From Desulfobacterales bacterium (GTDB taxonomy: Bacteria; Desulfobacterota; Desulfobacteria; Desulfobacterales; JAFDCJ01): DNA of 15,744 bases. Position 1 is the first letter of the stretch; every line of letters begins with the position of its first letter. The notes beneath the pieces are model-generated. The model was not told where the DNA came from. It worked only from the letters and a program-made list of their open reading frames with translations, and ran no database searches. The stretch spans positions 335,118-350,861 of the forward strand of contig CP070771.1 of NCBI GenBank assembly GCA_020345785.1. The letters are read 5' to 3'. The translations under genes and the position numbers were made by a program. Shown here piece after piece: positions 7,644 to 13,896 of this stretch.

Positions 7644-8534
7644 TTATCTGGCACTGAAAGTGCCCCTCAGCCATCGTTCGGCTGCTTCAGCTACGCCGCC
7701 GTTGTTATTCGAAGCCACGGCGGTAAAGCGCCGCTTGAGATCCGCCGGTGCATTATCGACCACATAGCTGATGTCGGTCCATTCCAGCAGGTCCAGGTCG
7801 TTGTAATCGTTTCCCACCGAAACGATCCGCTGTTTATCAATTTGCAGCTGGTCAGCCAGCCAGGCCGCCGTCAGGCTTTTAGAGACCGTGTGCGGGAAAA
7901 TTTCGATCCAGGTGGATTTGCCGTCCAGCGGCGAGGTGGTTTGTATGACGCTGAAATCAGGCAACTCGCTGCGAATTTCTGCGAGTACGGCGTTGCTGCC
8001 ACCGGCCGGAACCACCGCCAGCAGCTGGGTTGCAAGGTCGAACCCATTGGAGATATCCGTTAAGGGCTCCGCATAGTGATTGTAGAGCATCAAACGTCTT
8101 TCAAAATCATCATTTTTTCTGTTCGATCTGAAATAGGCGAACAGGTGATTGTCGGGAATCGCTCGATGAATCATAAAATCAAGTCGGCAGGCGATAAGTA
8201 CGCCACATGCGCGCTCAACTTCATGAGGTTCGAGGCTTGCCTGACGGACGATTTTACCGCCGCTATATTGCAGAATTCCGGCGCCCATTGAAAAAATAAC
8301 GAAGTCCATCGGCAGATTCGAAACCGAGGCGTTGTTAAATGAGAACAATGACCTTCCGGTGGCGATGGTCCGAACGATTCCCAATTCACCAAGCTGCTGC
8401 AGGGCGTCGAGGTCTATGTCCGCAAAAGTCCGGTCTGAACGCAGCAGAGTGCCGTCGAAATCCATAATAAAAAGTCCGCTCGGTTTAATGCCGCCAAGCG
8501 GATTGGTTATTTGATGGTTTTGCGAAATTATCAT
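7644..8534 (-). CDS. HAD-superfamily hydrolase, Cof-type phosphatase
   Basis: This predicted 296-residue cytosolic phosphatase has all four HAD motifs. Motif I is MDFDGTLLRSD (nucleophile Asp25, acid/base Asp27), motif II ATGRS (58-62), motif III a Lys at 219 in SKSLTAAW, and motif IV GNDYNDLDLL with Asp243 and Asp246 for magnesium. The large C2-type cap between motifs II and III and the length fit the Cof/YidA group, which dephosphorylates small phosphorylated metabolites; the substrate is unknown. A GTG at 8663 would add 43 residues, but a strong promoter at 8558-8587 would start transcription near 8550, inside that extension, so ATG 8534 is preferred. The ribosome site is weak. A perfect 6-bp GGCACT/AGTGCC hairpin (7650-7664) covers the last codons. 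The gene converges on the aminotransferase across the repeat block and has no operon partner. Confidence 0.9.
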   Translation of the reverse strand: MIISQNHQITNPLGGIKPSGLFIMDFDGTLLRSDRTFADIDLDALQQLGELGIVRTIATGRSLFSFNNASVSNLPMDFVIFSMGAGILQYSGGKIVRQASLEPHEVERACGVLIACRLDFMIHRAIPDNHLFAYFRSNRKNDDFERRLMLYNHYAEPLTDISNGFDLATQLLAVVPAGGSNAVLAEIRSELPDFSVIQTTSPLDGKSTWIEIFPHTVSKSLTAAWLADQLQIDKQRIVSVGNDYNDLDLLEWTDISYVVDNAPADLKRRFTAVASNNNGGVAEAAERWLRGTFSAR

Positions 8535-8557
8535 TTGACGGTATCCAGAACAAAAAA

Positions 8558-8587
8558 ATAATAGATGAGCAAGTCTATAAGTGTCAA
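8558..8587 (-). promoter_or_regulatory. Sigma-70-type promoter of the HAD phosphatase gene
   Basis: On the minus strand, TTGACA (8587-8582), an 18-nt spacer and TATTAT (8563-8558) give a near-consensus promoter. Transcription would start near 8550 with a leader of about 17 nt. This placement decides in favour of the ATG at 8534 over the upstream GTG. Confidence 0.6.
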
Positions 8588-8697
8588 TTGAAAATCTATC
8601 GGTGCCCGATGATCGGCTCGATTGTAACAAAATAGCAAAAATTAGCCAACGGGATTCTTGCACGTCTCTTCAATTTTCAAAGACCCATTTCAGTGTT

Positions 8698-8717
8698 TAT
8701 GCGCCTTTAGGCGCATA
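8698..8717. repeat. Perfect 8-bp hairpin TATGCGCC-TTTA-GGCGCATA
   Basis: An exact palindrome with a 4-nt loop sits in the non-coding stretch 8588-8861, between the HAD promoter and the small ORF. Only three T residues follow it on the plus strand, so it is a poor intrinsic terminator; it could be an operator or a stable RNA element. I see nothing else definable in this stretch. Confidence 0.6.
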
Positions 8718-8861
8718 TTTATCAGGATAGAGATATTCGTCTCAGGAACTATTGCTAAAGAAAACCTGTCAGGTGACGATATATAGGTATCGGGCAGCTA
8801 TTTTGCCAAAGGATCGTATTAGATGCAGCCATCGTTAAATTAAATATTATTTCAAATTGTT

Positions 8862-9095
8862 ATGAACTTTCAGATTGATTTGGACTCTGTTGCAAAGGAG
8901 ATAAAGTTGGTATCGGAGGCAAACTGGGAAATGGAAAAGGAAACGATCATATTCTTTGATAAATTGGGGTTTGGTTGGGTGCTTGACAATGTGATGGTCA
9001 AAGAGATGAGATTAAACCATTTTAAAGAGGATTGCACCTACAATAAATCCCTGATTAAAATCCTTGAAAATTTATTGGAAAATCCGGGTGTGTGA
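8862..9095 (+). CDS. Small hypothetical protein (77 aa), AT-rich
   Basis: This ORF encodes a 77-residue acidic/basic mixed protein with a helical look (MNFQIDLDSVAKEIKLV..., ILENLLENPGV at the end), one Cys and no membrane segment. I do not recognise the family. Its base composition is clearly more AT-rich than the neighbouring genes, and no Shine-Dalgarno sequence precedes the ATG. The amino-acid composition is plausible for a real protein, and no larger gene competes for the region. It may be a recently acquired small gene, a remnant or a chance ORF. Confidence 0.4.
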   Translation: MNFQIDLDSVAKEIKLVSEANWEMEKETIIFFDKLGFGWVLDNVMVKEMRLNHFKEDCTYNKSLIKILENLLENPGV

Positions 9096-9100
9096 CAAGG

Positions 9101-9370
9101 TCAAGAAAAAAACCTTTCTAGAGCGGTCCCTGCTTTAAATCTTGGCGCATCAGGACCGCCCGGCCCTGATCTTTCCCTGATGGTCTGGTGCTGCTGCAGC
9201 ACCTGCGCACATGTTTCAGGAATCACATCCGCGATTTTGCTGGATTTCTGATTTAAAAGCACAACATCCTCACATGTCCCAATATTTCTTGCATAATTAT
9301 AGTTTCTGCTGGATGATGATACAAAAACCCCGAAAGCCCGCTGATTGAATTTTGAAAAACAATGATAATA
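9101..9370 (-). pseudogene. Possible gene remnant on the minus strand
   Basis: Between stop codons (TAA at 9373-9371 and TGA at 9103-9101) an 89-codon frame is open, without a usable ATG at its head. Its middle reads like genuine protein (RAFGVFVSSS, NYNYARNIG, DVVLLNQKSSKIADVIPETC) before turning into Gly/Pro/Arg-rich text near the end. I do not recognise the family. The lack of a start and the abrupt change in character suggest a decayed fragment, but chance coding cannot be excluded. The rest of 9374-9541 holds no gene I can support. Confidence 0.3.
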
Positions 9371-9371
9371 T
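9345..9371 (+). promoter_or_regulatory. Weak candidate promoter for the SLOG-GGDEF unit
   Basis: TTGAAT (9345-9350) and TAATAT (9366-9371) are 15 nt apart; a TG one base before the -10 gives an extended -10. The spacing is short and the leader to ATG 9542 would be about 160 nt, so this is tentative. Confidence 0.22.
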
Positions 9372-9541
9372 TAAAAGCTCTCGCTATGATGATAAAATAT
9401 CAGAGCGCTTCCAGGATGCCTCGTCCCGCTGGCAGGCGGACCTTCGCACTTGCACTTTGTCTGCTTTAACCGGGGGAGGGGCCTGATTCCACTGCAATCG
9501 AAAAAACCTGACATCTGATACCTGAACAAAGATCGTAAACT

Positions 9542-11521
9542 ATGCCAAGAACTTCAACCAACAACCATATTTTCCGCGGACTCTTGCAATCACAAGACGG
9601 CCTGATTTCCAAAGTTCTCGATGTGAATAAACAATCGATATCTTTCGAGGCCACCTTCGGACTCAGCGAAGAGTTGATCGAGCAAATTCAGAACCAACCG
9701 GAACATATCGTATTCAGCGAGCGGTCCAGAATCGCGCGTCTTGGAATACAGATCAAGTGTGATCCCCCCAGTGCGGACAGCCTGACGGCCGGTGAGATTA
9801 CCCTGACCTTGGTGGCGTCAGCTATGATTTCCGGGTATCCCGGTTTAAACGAGATAAAAGATTTTTTCACCCTGGGTCTGCCGGTAGGGCGTCTGGTTTT
9901 CTGTGATCCCGAAGCCCTGCTGAGCTCCGATGAGGTCCTGGAGGCGATCGAACGCGCCGAACTCAAGCTGCCGGCTTCGACCACCATCTCAAGCGATGGC
10001 AGTATCGTCATCGCACCTCATAAAGTTGTATGCCGCTTCAGAGAACCATTGGATAAAAAGACATTGGGTCGAATTTTGCTCCGGGAGGATGGGCGGGAGC
10101 TGCTCAACCGTTATCAGGTTCGCTACGCGGTACCGTCGGTGAATATTGCAGCCGGTGAAGGCGTTGTGACCACCTGTTCCATGTATCTCAACGAGCACTT
10201 CGTGGTCTTGCAGAGCGGATTTACCACGGGCCGAAATTTGCCGGCCACTGTCTTGGATCCCATTAAAACCCGGGGTATCCGAATTTATCTGGAGATTGTC
10301 AATCAGAGCGAACATCCCATCGTCAATCCATTAATATCGGCCAAGGTATACAATGCCGCCAAATCACGCGACGGTGTGCGGAAGAAAAAGGCCACCACAG
10401 CCGGCAATTTTTATTCCTACCGTCAGATGCGCGAATTCGAAAAGCGCTTTGCAGCCGGAGACAATTCCACCTGTCATTTCATCGATAAGCCGGTTGCGGT
10501 TATCCAGGGAAATATGGATGCGCTGGAAAAGGCCAAAATTTTCTTGAACGGACCCGGCCGGGCTTGCGAAGTGACGAAGTCCATGTGTGCTTTGGCCCGA
10601 CGTGATTTTTCGCCGCACAGCGAATGCGCCCACCTGTATGCAACTGCCCGGATTCAGGAGGCCTTCCTGGATTCTCCGGCCGTTTTGGCGGTGAAATATT
10701 TTCCCAACATCATCGAACATCGCGATATCATAAACCTGACTTGTGAAGGTAAATTAAAGGCTCTGTATTTTTACGAACCGTCCTGCGAGCACGGTCCGTT
10801 TTTATCGCAGCAGGATCACCATCGCCTGGAGGAATACCATGCCTTCGGGCTGGAAGTATACTGGGTGTCGGGTCTGAACAGACGTCTCATGAAACACACC
10901 ATGCGCGACGGCATGGGATATTTTGTAGCACCCGAACGGCTGGCGGATTTTCATAAATCCATGCTGTTTGCATTTTACGGCTCCAACCAGAAGCTGTCGT
11001 CTAAGGGTGAAGCCCGACTCGGGACGCTCATGGATGCCCTGATCGACTTCTGGGGTAAGCGTATCGGCATCGTCACCGGAGGCGGCAGCGGTGTCATGGA
11101 ACAGGCCAATACCCTGGCCAGAAAACGCGGAATTCTATCCGGCGCCAACTTTTTGGATATCACCGACCAGTCGATGACAACCGATGTCGACTTCTGCCAG
11201 GTTTTTCAGGCCACCTGTCGCCACAGCCGCCAGAAATGGTTCGAGATCGCCTCTTTTCCGATATTTAATGTCGGTGGATTGGGTTCCCTGGAAGAGCTGG
11301 GCATTACCTTGTGCAACATGAAGCTGTCTATTTTGGATCCGGTGCCGGTAATTTTATTCGATACTGAAGGGGGCGGTAATTTTTGGATGGGTATTGATAA
11401 TCAGATCAATGAAATGGTCAAGCGGGGCAGAGCGCCTGCTTGGATCAAGGACAACATCTTCATAACGGATGACCCGCAAACGGTCACCGAAGTCTATCGT
11501 CAACGGCTTCAACTATTTTAA
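9542..11521 (+). CDS. Large protein with C-terminal LOG/SLOG-like Rossmann domain and uncharacterised N-terminal region
   Basis: The 659-residue protein starts at ATG 9542; an in-frame TAA six bases upstream rules out a longer form, and the ribosome site is weak. Residues about 473-659 match the LOG (lonely guy)/former lysine-decarboxylase fold: MLFAFYGSN as first strand, TGGGSGVMEQAN at 512-523 as the nucleotide loop, HSRQKW at 561-566 as the Arg-containing helix, and VGGLGSLEEL at 577-586 in place of PGGxGTxxE. Arg563 and Glu584/585 are kept, while Pro and Thr of the signature are replaced by Val577 and Ser582. Known LOG enzymes hydrolyse nucleoside monophosphates at the N-glycosidic bond; related SLOG domains bind nucleotide signals. 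Residues 360-470 look like another alpha/beta unit (LKALYFYEPS, GLEVYWVSG). Residues 1-345 are not recognisable to me. There is no signal peptide or membrane segment, so it should be cytosolic. The GGDEF gene follows 51 nt downstream on the same strand. Confidence 0.85.
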   Translation: MPRTSTNNHIFRGLLQSQDGLISKVLDVNKQSISFEATFGLSEELIEQIQNQPEHIVFSERSRIARLGIQIKCDPPSADSLTAGEITLTLVASAMISGYPGLNEIKDFFTLGLPVGRLVFCDPEALLSSDEVLEAIERAELKLPASTTISSDGSIVIAPHKVVCRFREPLDKKTLGRILLREDGRELLNRYQVRYAVPSVNIAAGEGVVTTCSMYLNEHFVVLQSGFTTGRNLPATVLDPIKTRGIRIYLEIVNQSEHPIVNPLISAKVYNAAKSRDGVRKKKATTAGNFYSYRQMREFEKRFAAGDNSTCHFIDKPVAVIQGNMDALEKAKIFLNGPGRACEVTKSMCALARRDFSPHSECAHLYATARIQEAFLDSPAVLAVKYFPNIIEHRDIINLTCEGKLKALYFYEPSCEHGPFLSQQDHHRLEEYHAFGLEVYWVSGLNRRLMKHTMRDGMGYFVAPERLADFHKSMLFAFYGSNQKLSSKGEARLGTLMDALIDFWGKRIGIVTGGGSGVMEQANTLARKRGILSGANFLDITDQSMTTDVDFCQVFQATCRHSRQKWFEIASFPIFNVGGLGSLEELGITLCNMKLSILDPVPVILFDTEGGGNFWMGIDNQINEMVKRGRAPAWIKDNIFITDDPQTVTEVYRQRLQLF

Positions 11522-11572
11522 CGCGGTGTTCTGCAATCTCTTAAACTGATAGGCGACCCTGAAAAGATAACA

Positions 11573-12895
11573 TTGTTTACACTAAAGCGCACCTTATATC
11601 CGCTGCTTATACCCACGGTTCTGATTCTTCTCTCATCAGCGACCATCGTCAAATGGCCGGATCTGGAAAGGCTAATCAATGATATTAGGGAACTGCGGGC
11701 GGTGATGGTGATTATGCCGTTTGTGCCTTACATGGTTTTGGTGCTGGGTTTTGCCATGGGGTGGCGGTATGCCAGTGCCGGCTTGATACTGGGTACTCTG
11801 ACGCTGGCCTTTTCCTATTACGGTTTAAGTTATTTCCTATTCCCCGATCTGCCTCGGGATGTGTCCGCCGGACAGACCGCAACGGGCGCAGTGGCATTTT
11901 TATTGCCTTTGAATCTGTCCGTTGGCAGCGTCCTGATCAGACGTCGACCCCTGACTTCAGCCGGTATTCTGGCCGCGCTTTTATTGATCGTTCAGCTTGC
12001 CGCGATCTTCGCTTTCTGTCATCCCCAGGGATATTTATCATTGCTGGCCAAGGCAAAATTAGGGTCTCTGTCGCCGGCGGCAGCCGATAAACTGGTCGAT
12101 TTCTCCAGACGGCTGAGTTACGTGCTTTCCGATCACTCAGTTTTCAAGCTCAATCAAATCCCCACAGTGGCGGTCGTGACCTTCGGGCTGTCGCTAACAT
12201 TCACGCTGATACATTTTGTAAAAAGCGGTGACATTCGCATCGGTGGATTTTTCTTTGCAATAATTGCCGCATTGCTGGGTATCACAGCCGGTCACCCCGA
12301 GCCGGCCGTCATTTTTTATTTTATTGCCGCCGGGTTGATTCTGCTCGTCTCCACCATAGAGGCCTCCTTTTCCATGGCCTATATAGACGAGTTGACCCGT
12401 TTGCCCGGGCGTAGAAGCCTCAATGAGACGCTGCTCAATCTGGGCAAAAGATACACCATTGCGATGGTTGACGTAGATCGCTTCAAAAAGTTCAATGATA
12501 CCTACGGTCATAAAACCGGCGATCAGGTGTTGAAGATGATTGCCGGCCGGCTCGGAAAAATTTCCGGCGGGGCAAAAACATTTCGTTACGGGGGAGAGGA
12601 GTTTACCGCCATTTTTGCCGGCAAGCTCGTTGAAGAAGCCTTCCCACATGTTGAAGATTTCAGAAAGGCAGTTGAATCGACACCTTTTATTGTTCGCGGA
12701 ATGGAGCGTCGGCGAAATAGTGCGCGCAGCCGCGGCAAAAAGAGCGGTTTTACCCGCAAGCAGGTAAAGGTTACCGTCAGCATTGGCCTGGCCGCATCGG
12801 AGGGACAGACGACGACTCCGCAGAAAGTAATCAAAGCGGCAGACAAGAAGCTTTATCAGGCCAAAAGAGGCGGGCGCAACCGGACGGTGTGCTAA
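11573..12895 (+). CDS. Membrane-anchored diguanylate cyclase (GGDEF domain)
   Basis: The 440-residue protein appears to start at TTG 11573, since the first Met codons lie inside the membrane region. Residues 1-265 contain about eight hydrophobic segments (near 9-26, 45-63, 68-90, 104-122, 130-149, 197-216, 224-240 and 245-262). The cytosolic GGDEF domain covers about 268-436: DELTRLPGRR (272-281), the metal-binding Asp300 in DVDRFKKFND, the active-site GGEEF at 340-344, SIGLA at 403-407 and AADKKLYQAKRGG near the end. GGEEF is catalytically competent in known diguanylate cyclases, which make cyclic di-GMP from two GTP. The usual RxxD inhibitory site upstream of GGEEF reads SGGA (331-334), so product inhibition through it is not expected. 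A 23-residue basic insertion (375-397) precedes the SIGLA strand. Lying 51 nt after the SLOG-like gene, it is likely co-transcribed. Confidence 0.93.
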   Translation: MFTLKRTLYPLLIPTVLILLSSATIVKWPDLERLINDIRELRAVMVIMPFVPYMVLVLGFAMGWRYASAGLILGTLTLAFSYYGLSYFLFPDLPRDVSAGQTATGAVAFLLPLNLSVGSVLIRRRPLTSAGILAALLLIVQLAAIFAFCHPQGYLSLLAKAKLGSLSPAAADKLVDFSRRLSYVLSDHSVFKLNQIPTVAVVTFGLSLTFTLIHFVKSGDIRIGGFFFAIIAALLGITAGHPEPAVIFYFIAAGLILLVSTIEASFSMAYIDELTRLPGRRSLNETLLNLGKRYTIAMVDVDRFKKFNDTYGHKTGDQVLKMIAGRLGKISGGAKTFRYGGEEFTAIFAGKLVEEAFPHVEDFRKAVESTPFIVRGMERRRNSARSRGKKSGFTRKQVKVTVSIGLAASEGQTTTPQKVIKAADKKLYQAKRGGRNRTVC

Positions 12896-13017
12896 TTCGG
12901 GGGCATTGGCGCAAAACTTGTATTGGAGGCAAGAGGCTTCAGGATTATAAATTATCAGTTGATAGATGCAAAAATCCGCTGCGGACGATACCCAAAGCCC
13001 CTTTAGAAAGGAGAGCG

Positions 13018-13036
13018 CTCGGCAGCCCCTGCCGAG
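13018..13036 (-). terminator. Hairpin downstream of the peroxiredoxin gene, probable terminator
   Basis: CTCGGCAG (13018-13025), loop CCC and CTGCCGAG (13029-13036) form a perfect 8-bp GC-rich stem 14 nt beyond the peroxiredoxin stop codon. On the minus strand it is followed by a pyrimidine stretch (CGCTCTCCTTTCT) rather than a pure T-tract, so termination may be partial. It lies in the 155-nt convergent gap with the GGDEF gene and could serve both. A second pairing, GCTCGG (13017-13022) with CCGAGC (13042-13047), would compete with it. Confidence 0.5.
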
Positions 13037-13050
13037 GATATCCGAGCGGG

Positions 13051-13650
13051 CTATAGCTCATCGGCATGCTTTGATAGAAAATCCGCCACGCCCTCCGCTG
13101 TGGGTTTCATCCCCTCCTCGCCTTTGTTCCAGCCCGCCGGGCAGACCTCTCCGTATTGCTCGGTAAACTGCAGCGCGTCGACGACGCGAATCATCTCATC
13201 GACATTGCGTCCCAACGGCAGGTTGTTTACAACCTGGTGCTGAACAATGCCCTGTTTGTCAATCAGAAAAGAAGCTCTCAAAGCAACGCCGTCGGGATGC
13301 TCGATGCCATAGGCCCGTGTAATCTCGTGTTTCACATCCGCAACAATCGGAAAATCCACTTCTCCGATGCCGCCGTTTTCGACAGCGGTGCTGCGCCAGG
13401 CAAAGTGGGTGAACTGGGAATCGATGGAAATTCCGACCACCTCAACATTGCGCGCTTTGAACTGTTCCATTCGTTTGTGGTGGGCAATGATTTCAGTCGG
13501 GCATACAAAGGTGAAATCCAAAGGCCAGAAAAACAACACCACATATTTTCCCCTCAAGTCCGAGAGCTTGAAATCCTCTTTGATGATACCTTCCGGCATG
13601 ACAGCCGGCGCCACAAAATCAGGTGCTTCCTTTGCTACCAGTACACTCAT
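13051..13650 (-). CDS. Typical 2-Cys peroxiredoxin (AhpC/Prx1 type)
   Basis: The 199-residue thioredoxin-fold protein starts at ATG 13650, with AAGGA 8 nt upstream. The peroxidatic site PLDFTFVCPTE contains Pro43, Thr47 and Cys50, and Arg125 in LRASFLID completes the catalytic set. The resolving Cys170 lies in GEVCPAGW, the C-terminal position of typical 2-Cys enzymes that form a disulfide between subunits. The protein reduces hydrogen peroxide and organic peroxides in the cytosol; its electron donor (thioredoxin, AhpF-like or other) is not encoded nearby. A GGIG element (93-96) resembles the GGLG of hyperoxidation-sensitive enzymes, but the C-terminal YF helix is absent and the protein ends DEL, suggesting a robust form. 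The 5' leader holds an 11-bp inverted repeat. The gene stands alone, with a hairpin after its stop. Length is normal for the family. Confidence 0.96.
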   Translation of the reverse strand: MSVLVAKEAPDFVAPAVMPEGIIKEDFKLSDLRGKYVVLFFWPLDFTFVCPTEIIAHHKRMEQFKARNVEVVGISIDSQFTHFAWRSTAVENGGIGEVDFPIVADVKHEITRAYGIEHPDGVALRASFLIDKQGIVQHQVVNNLPLGRNVDEMIRVVDALQFTEQYGEVCPAGWNKGEEGMKPTAEGVADFLSKHADEL

Positions 13651-13667
13651 GGTGATGTTCCTTTCGG

Positions 13668-13721
13668 AATTTTAGGTTTATATTCGTCTGATAGGATGAG
13701 TCCTTGGCCCAACCTAAAATT
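13668..13721 (-). promoter_or_regulatory. 11-bp inverted repeat in the peroxiredoxin leader
   Basis: AATTTTAGGTT (13668-13678) and its exact complement AACCTAAAATT (13711-13721) are 32 nt apart. On the transcribed strand the second arm ends 4 nt before the Shine-Dalgarno region. A small inner dyad, AGGA/TCCT, could stack inside the loop. The element could be an RNA stem-loop that sets translation or mRNA stability, or a bipartite operator for a redox regulator; the sequence does not decide. Confidence 0.5.
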
Positions 13722-13740
13722 ACATAACAAATCAACTCGT

Positions 13741-13770
13741 TTAATATGATAATTAAATCGGATTTTTCAA
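13741..13770 (-). promoter_or_regulatory. Candidate sigma-70-type promoter of the peroxiredoxin gene
   Basis: On the minus strand, TTGAAA (13770-13765), an 18-nt spacer and TATTAA (13746-13741). Transcription would start near 13734, so the 11-bp inverted repeat would lie wholly within the leader. The match is moderate. Confidence 0.4.
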
Positions 13771-13810
13771 TACCCTGAAAACGAACTTGTCAGCATTTCT
13801 GTGGACAGGA

Positions 13811-13820
13811 CCCCCCCCCC
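13811..13820. repeat. Homopolymer of ten C residues
   Basis: Ten consecutive C on the plus strand (ten G on the minus) lie about 160 nt upstream of the peroxiredoxin start and 76 nt past the radical SAM stop. It is outside any gene and upstream of the predicted promoter. Such tracts are prone to slippage and sequencing error. Confidence 0.9.
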
Positions 13821-13832
13821 GTTGCTTCAGGG

Positions 13833-13855
13833 TGCGGGTTTGTATCAACCCCGCA
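13833..13855. repeat. Imperfect hairpin after the radical SAM gene
   Basis: TGCGGGTT (13833-13840) pairs with AACCCCGCA (13847-13855) with one bulged C and a 6-nt loop. An alternative stem, CCCCG/CGGGG (13849-13865), shares its right arm. It sits about 40 nt past the radical SAM stop; the T-tract on the minus strand comes before rather than after the stem, so it is not a standard intrinsic terminator. Confidence 0.4.
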
Positions 13856-13896
13856 TCTTCCGGGGATTAAAAAAAATATGTATCGCTTTTCAGCCT

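Noticed and set aside
7250..7657. Open frames over the repeat block on both strands (60-85 residues)
   Set aside because: Their sequences are translations of the short tandem repeats (for example PYALYPMLCA), so they are low-complexity artefacts.
8535..8663. GTG start giving a 339-residue HAD phosphatase
   Set aside because: A near-consensus promoter lies inside the extension, and the added residues do not resemble the family.
12194..12649. Minus-strand 151-residue open frame
   Set aside because: It is antisense to the membrane part and GGDEF core of the diguanylate cyclase and has no family features.
13156..13749. Plus-strand 197-residue open frame
   Set aside because: It is antisense to the peroxiredoxin gene, which has its catalytic motifs and a good ribosome site on the other strand.
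13847..13875. Intrinsic terminator of the radical SAM gene
   Set aside because: The stem CCCCG/CGGGG exists, but on the minus strand the T-tract precedes it; on the plus strand it is followed by A residues.
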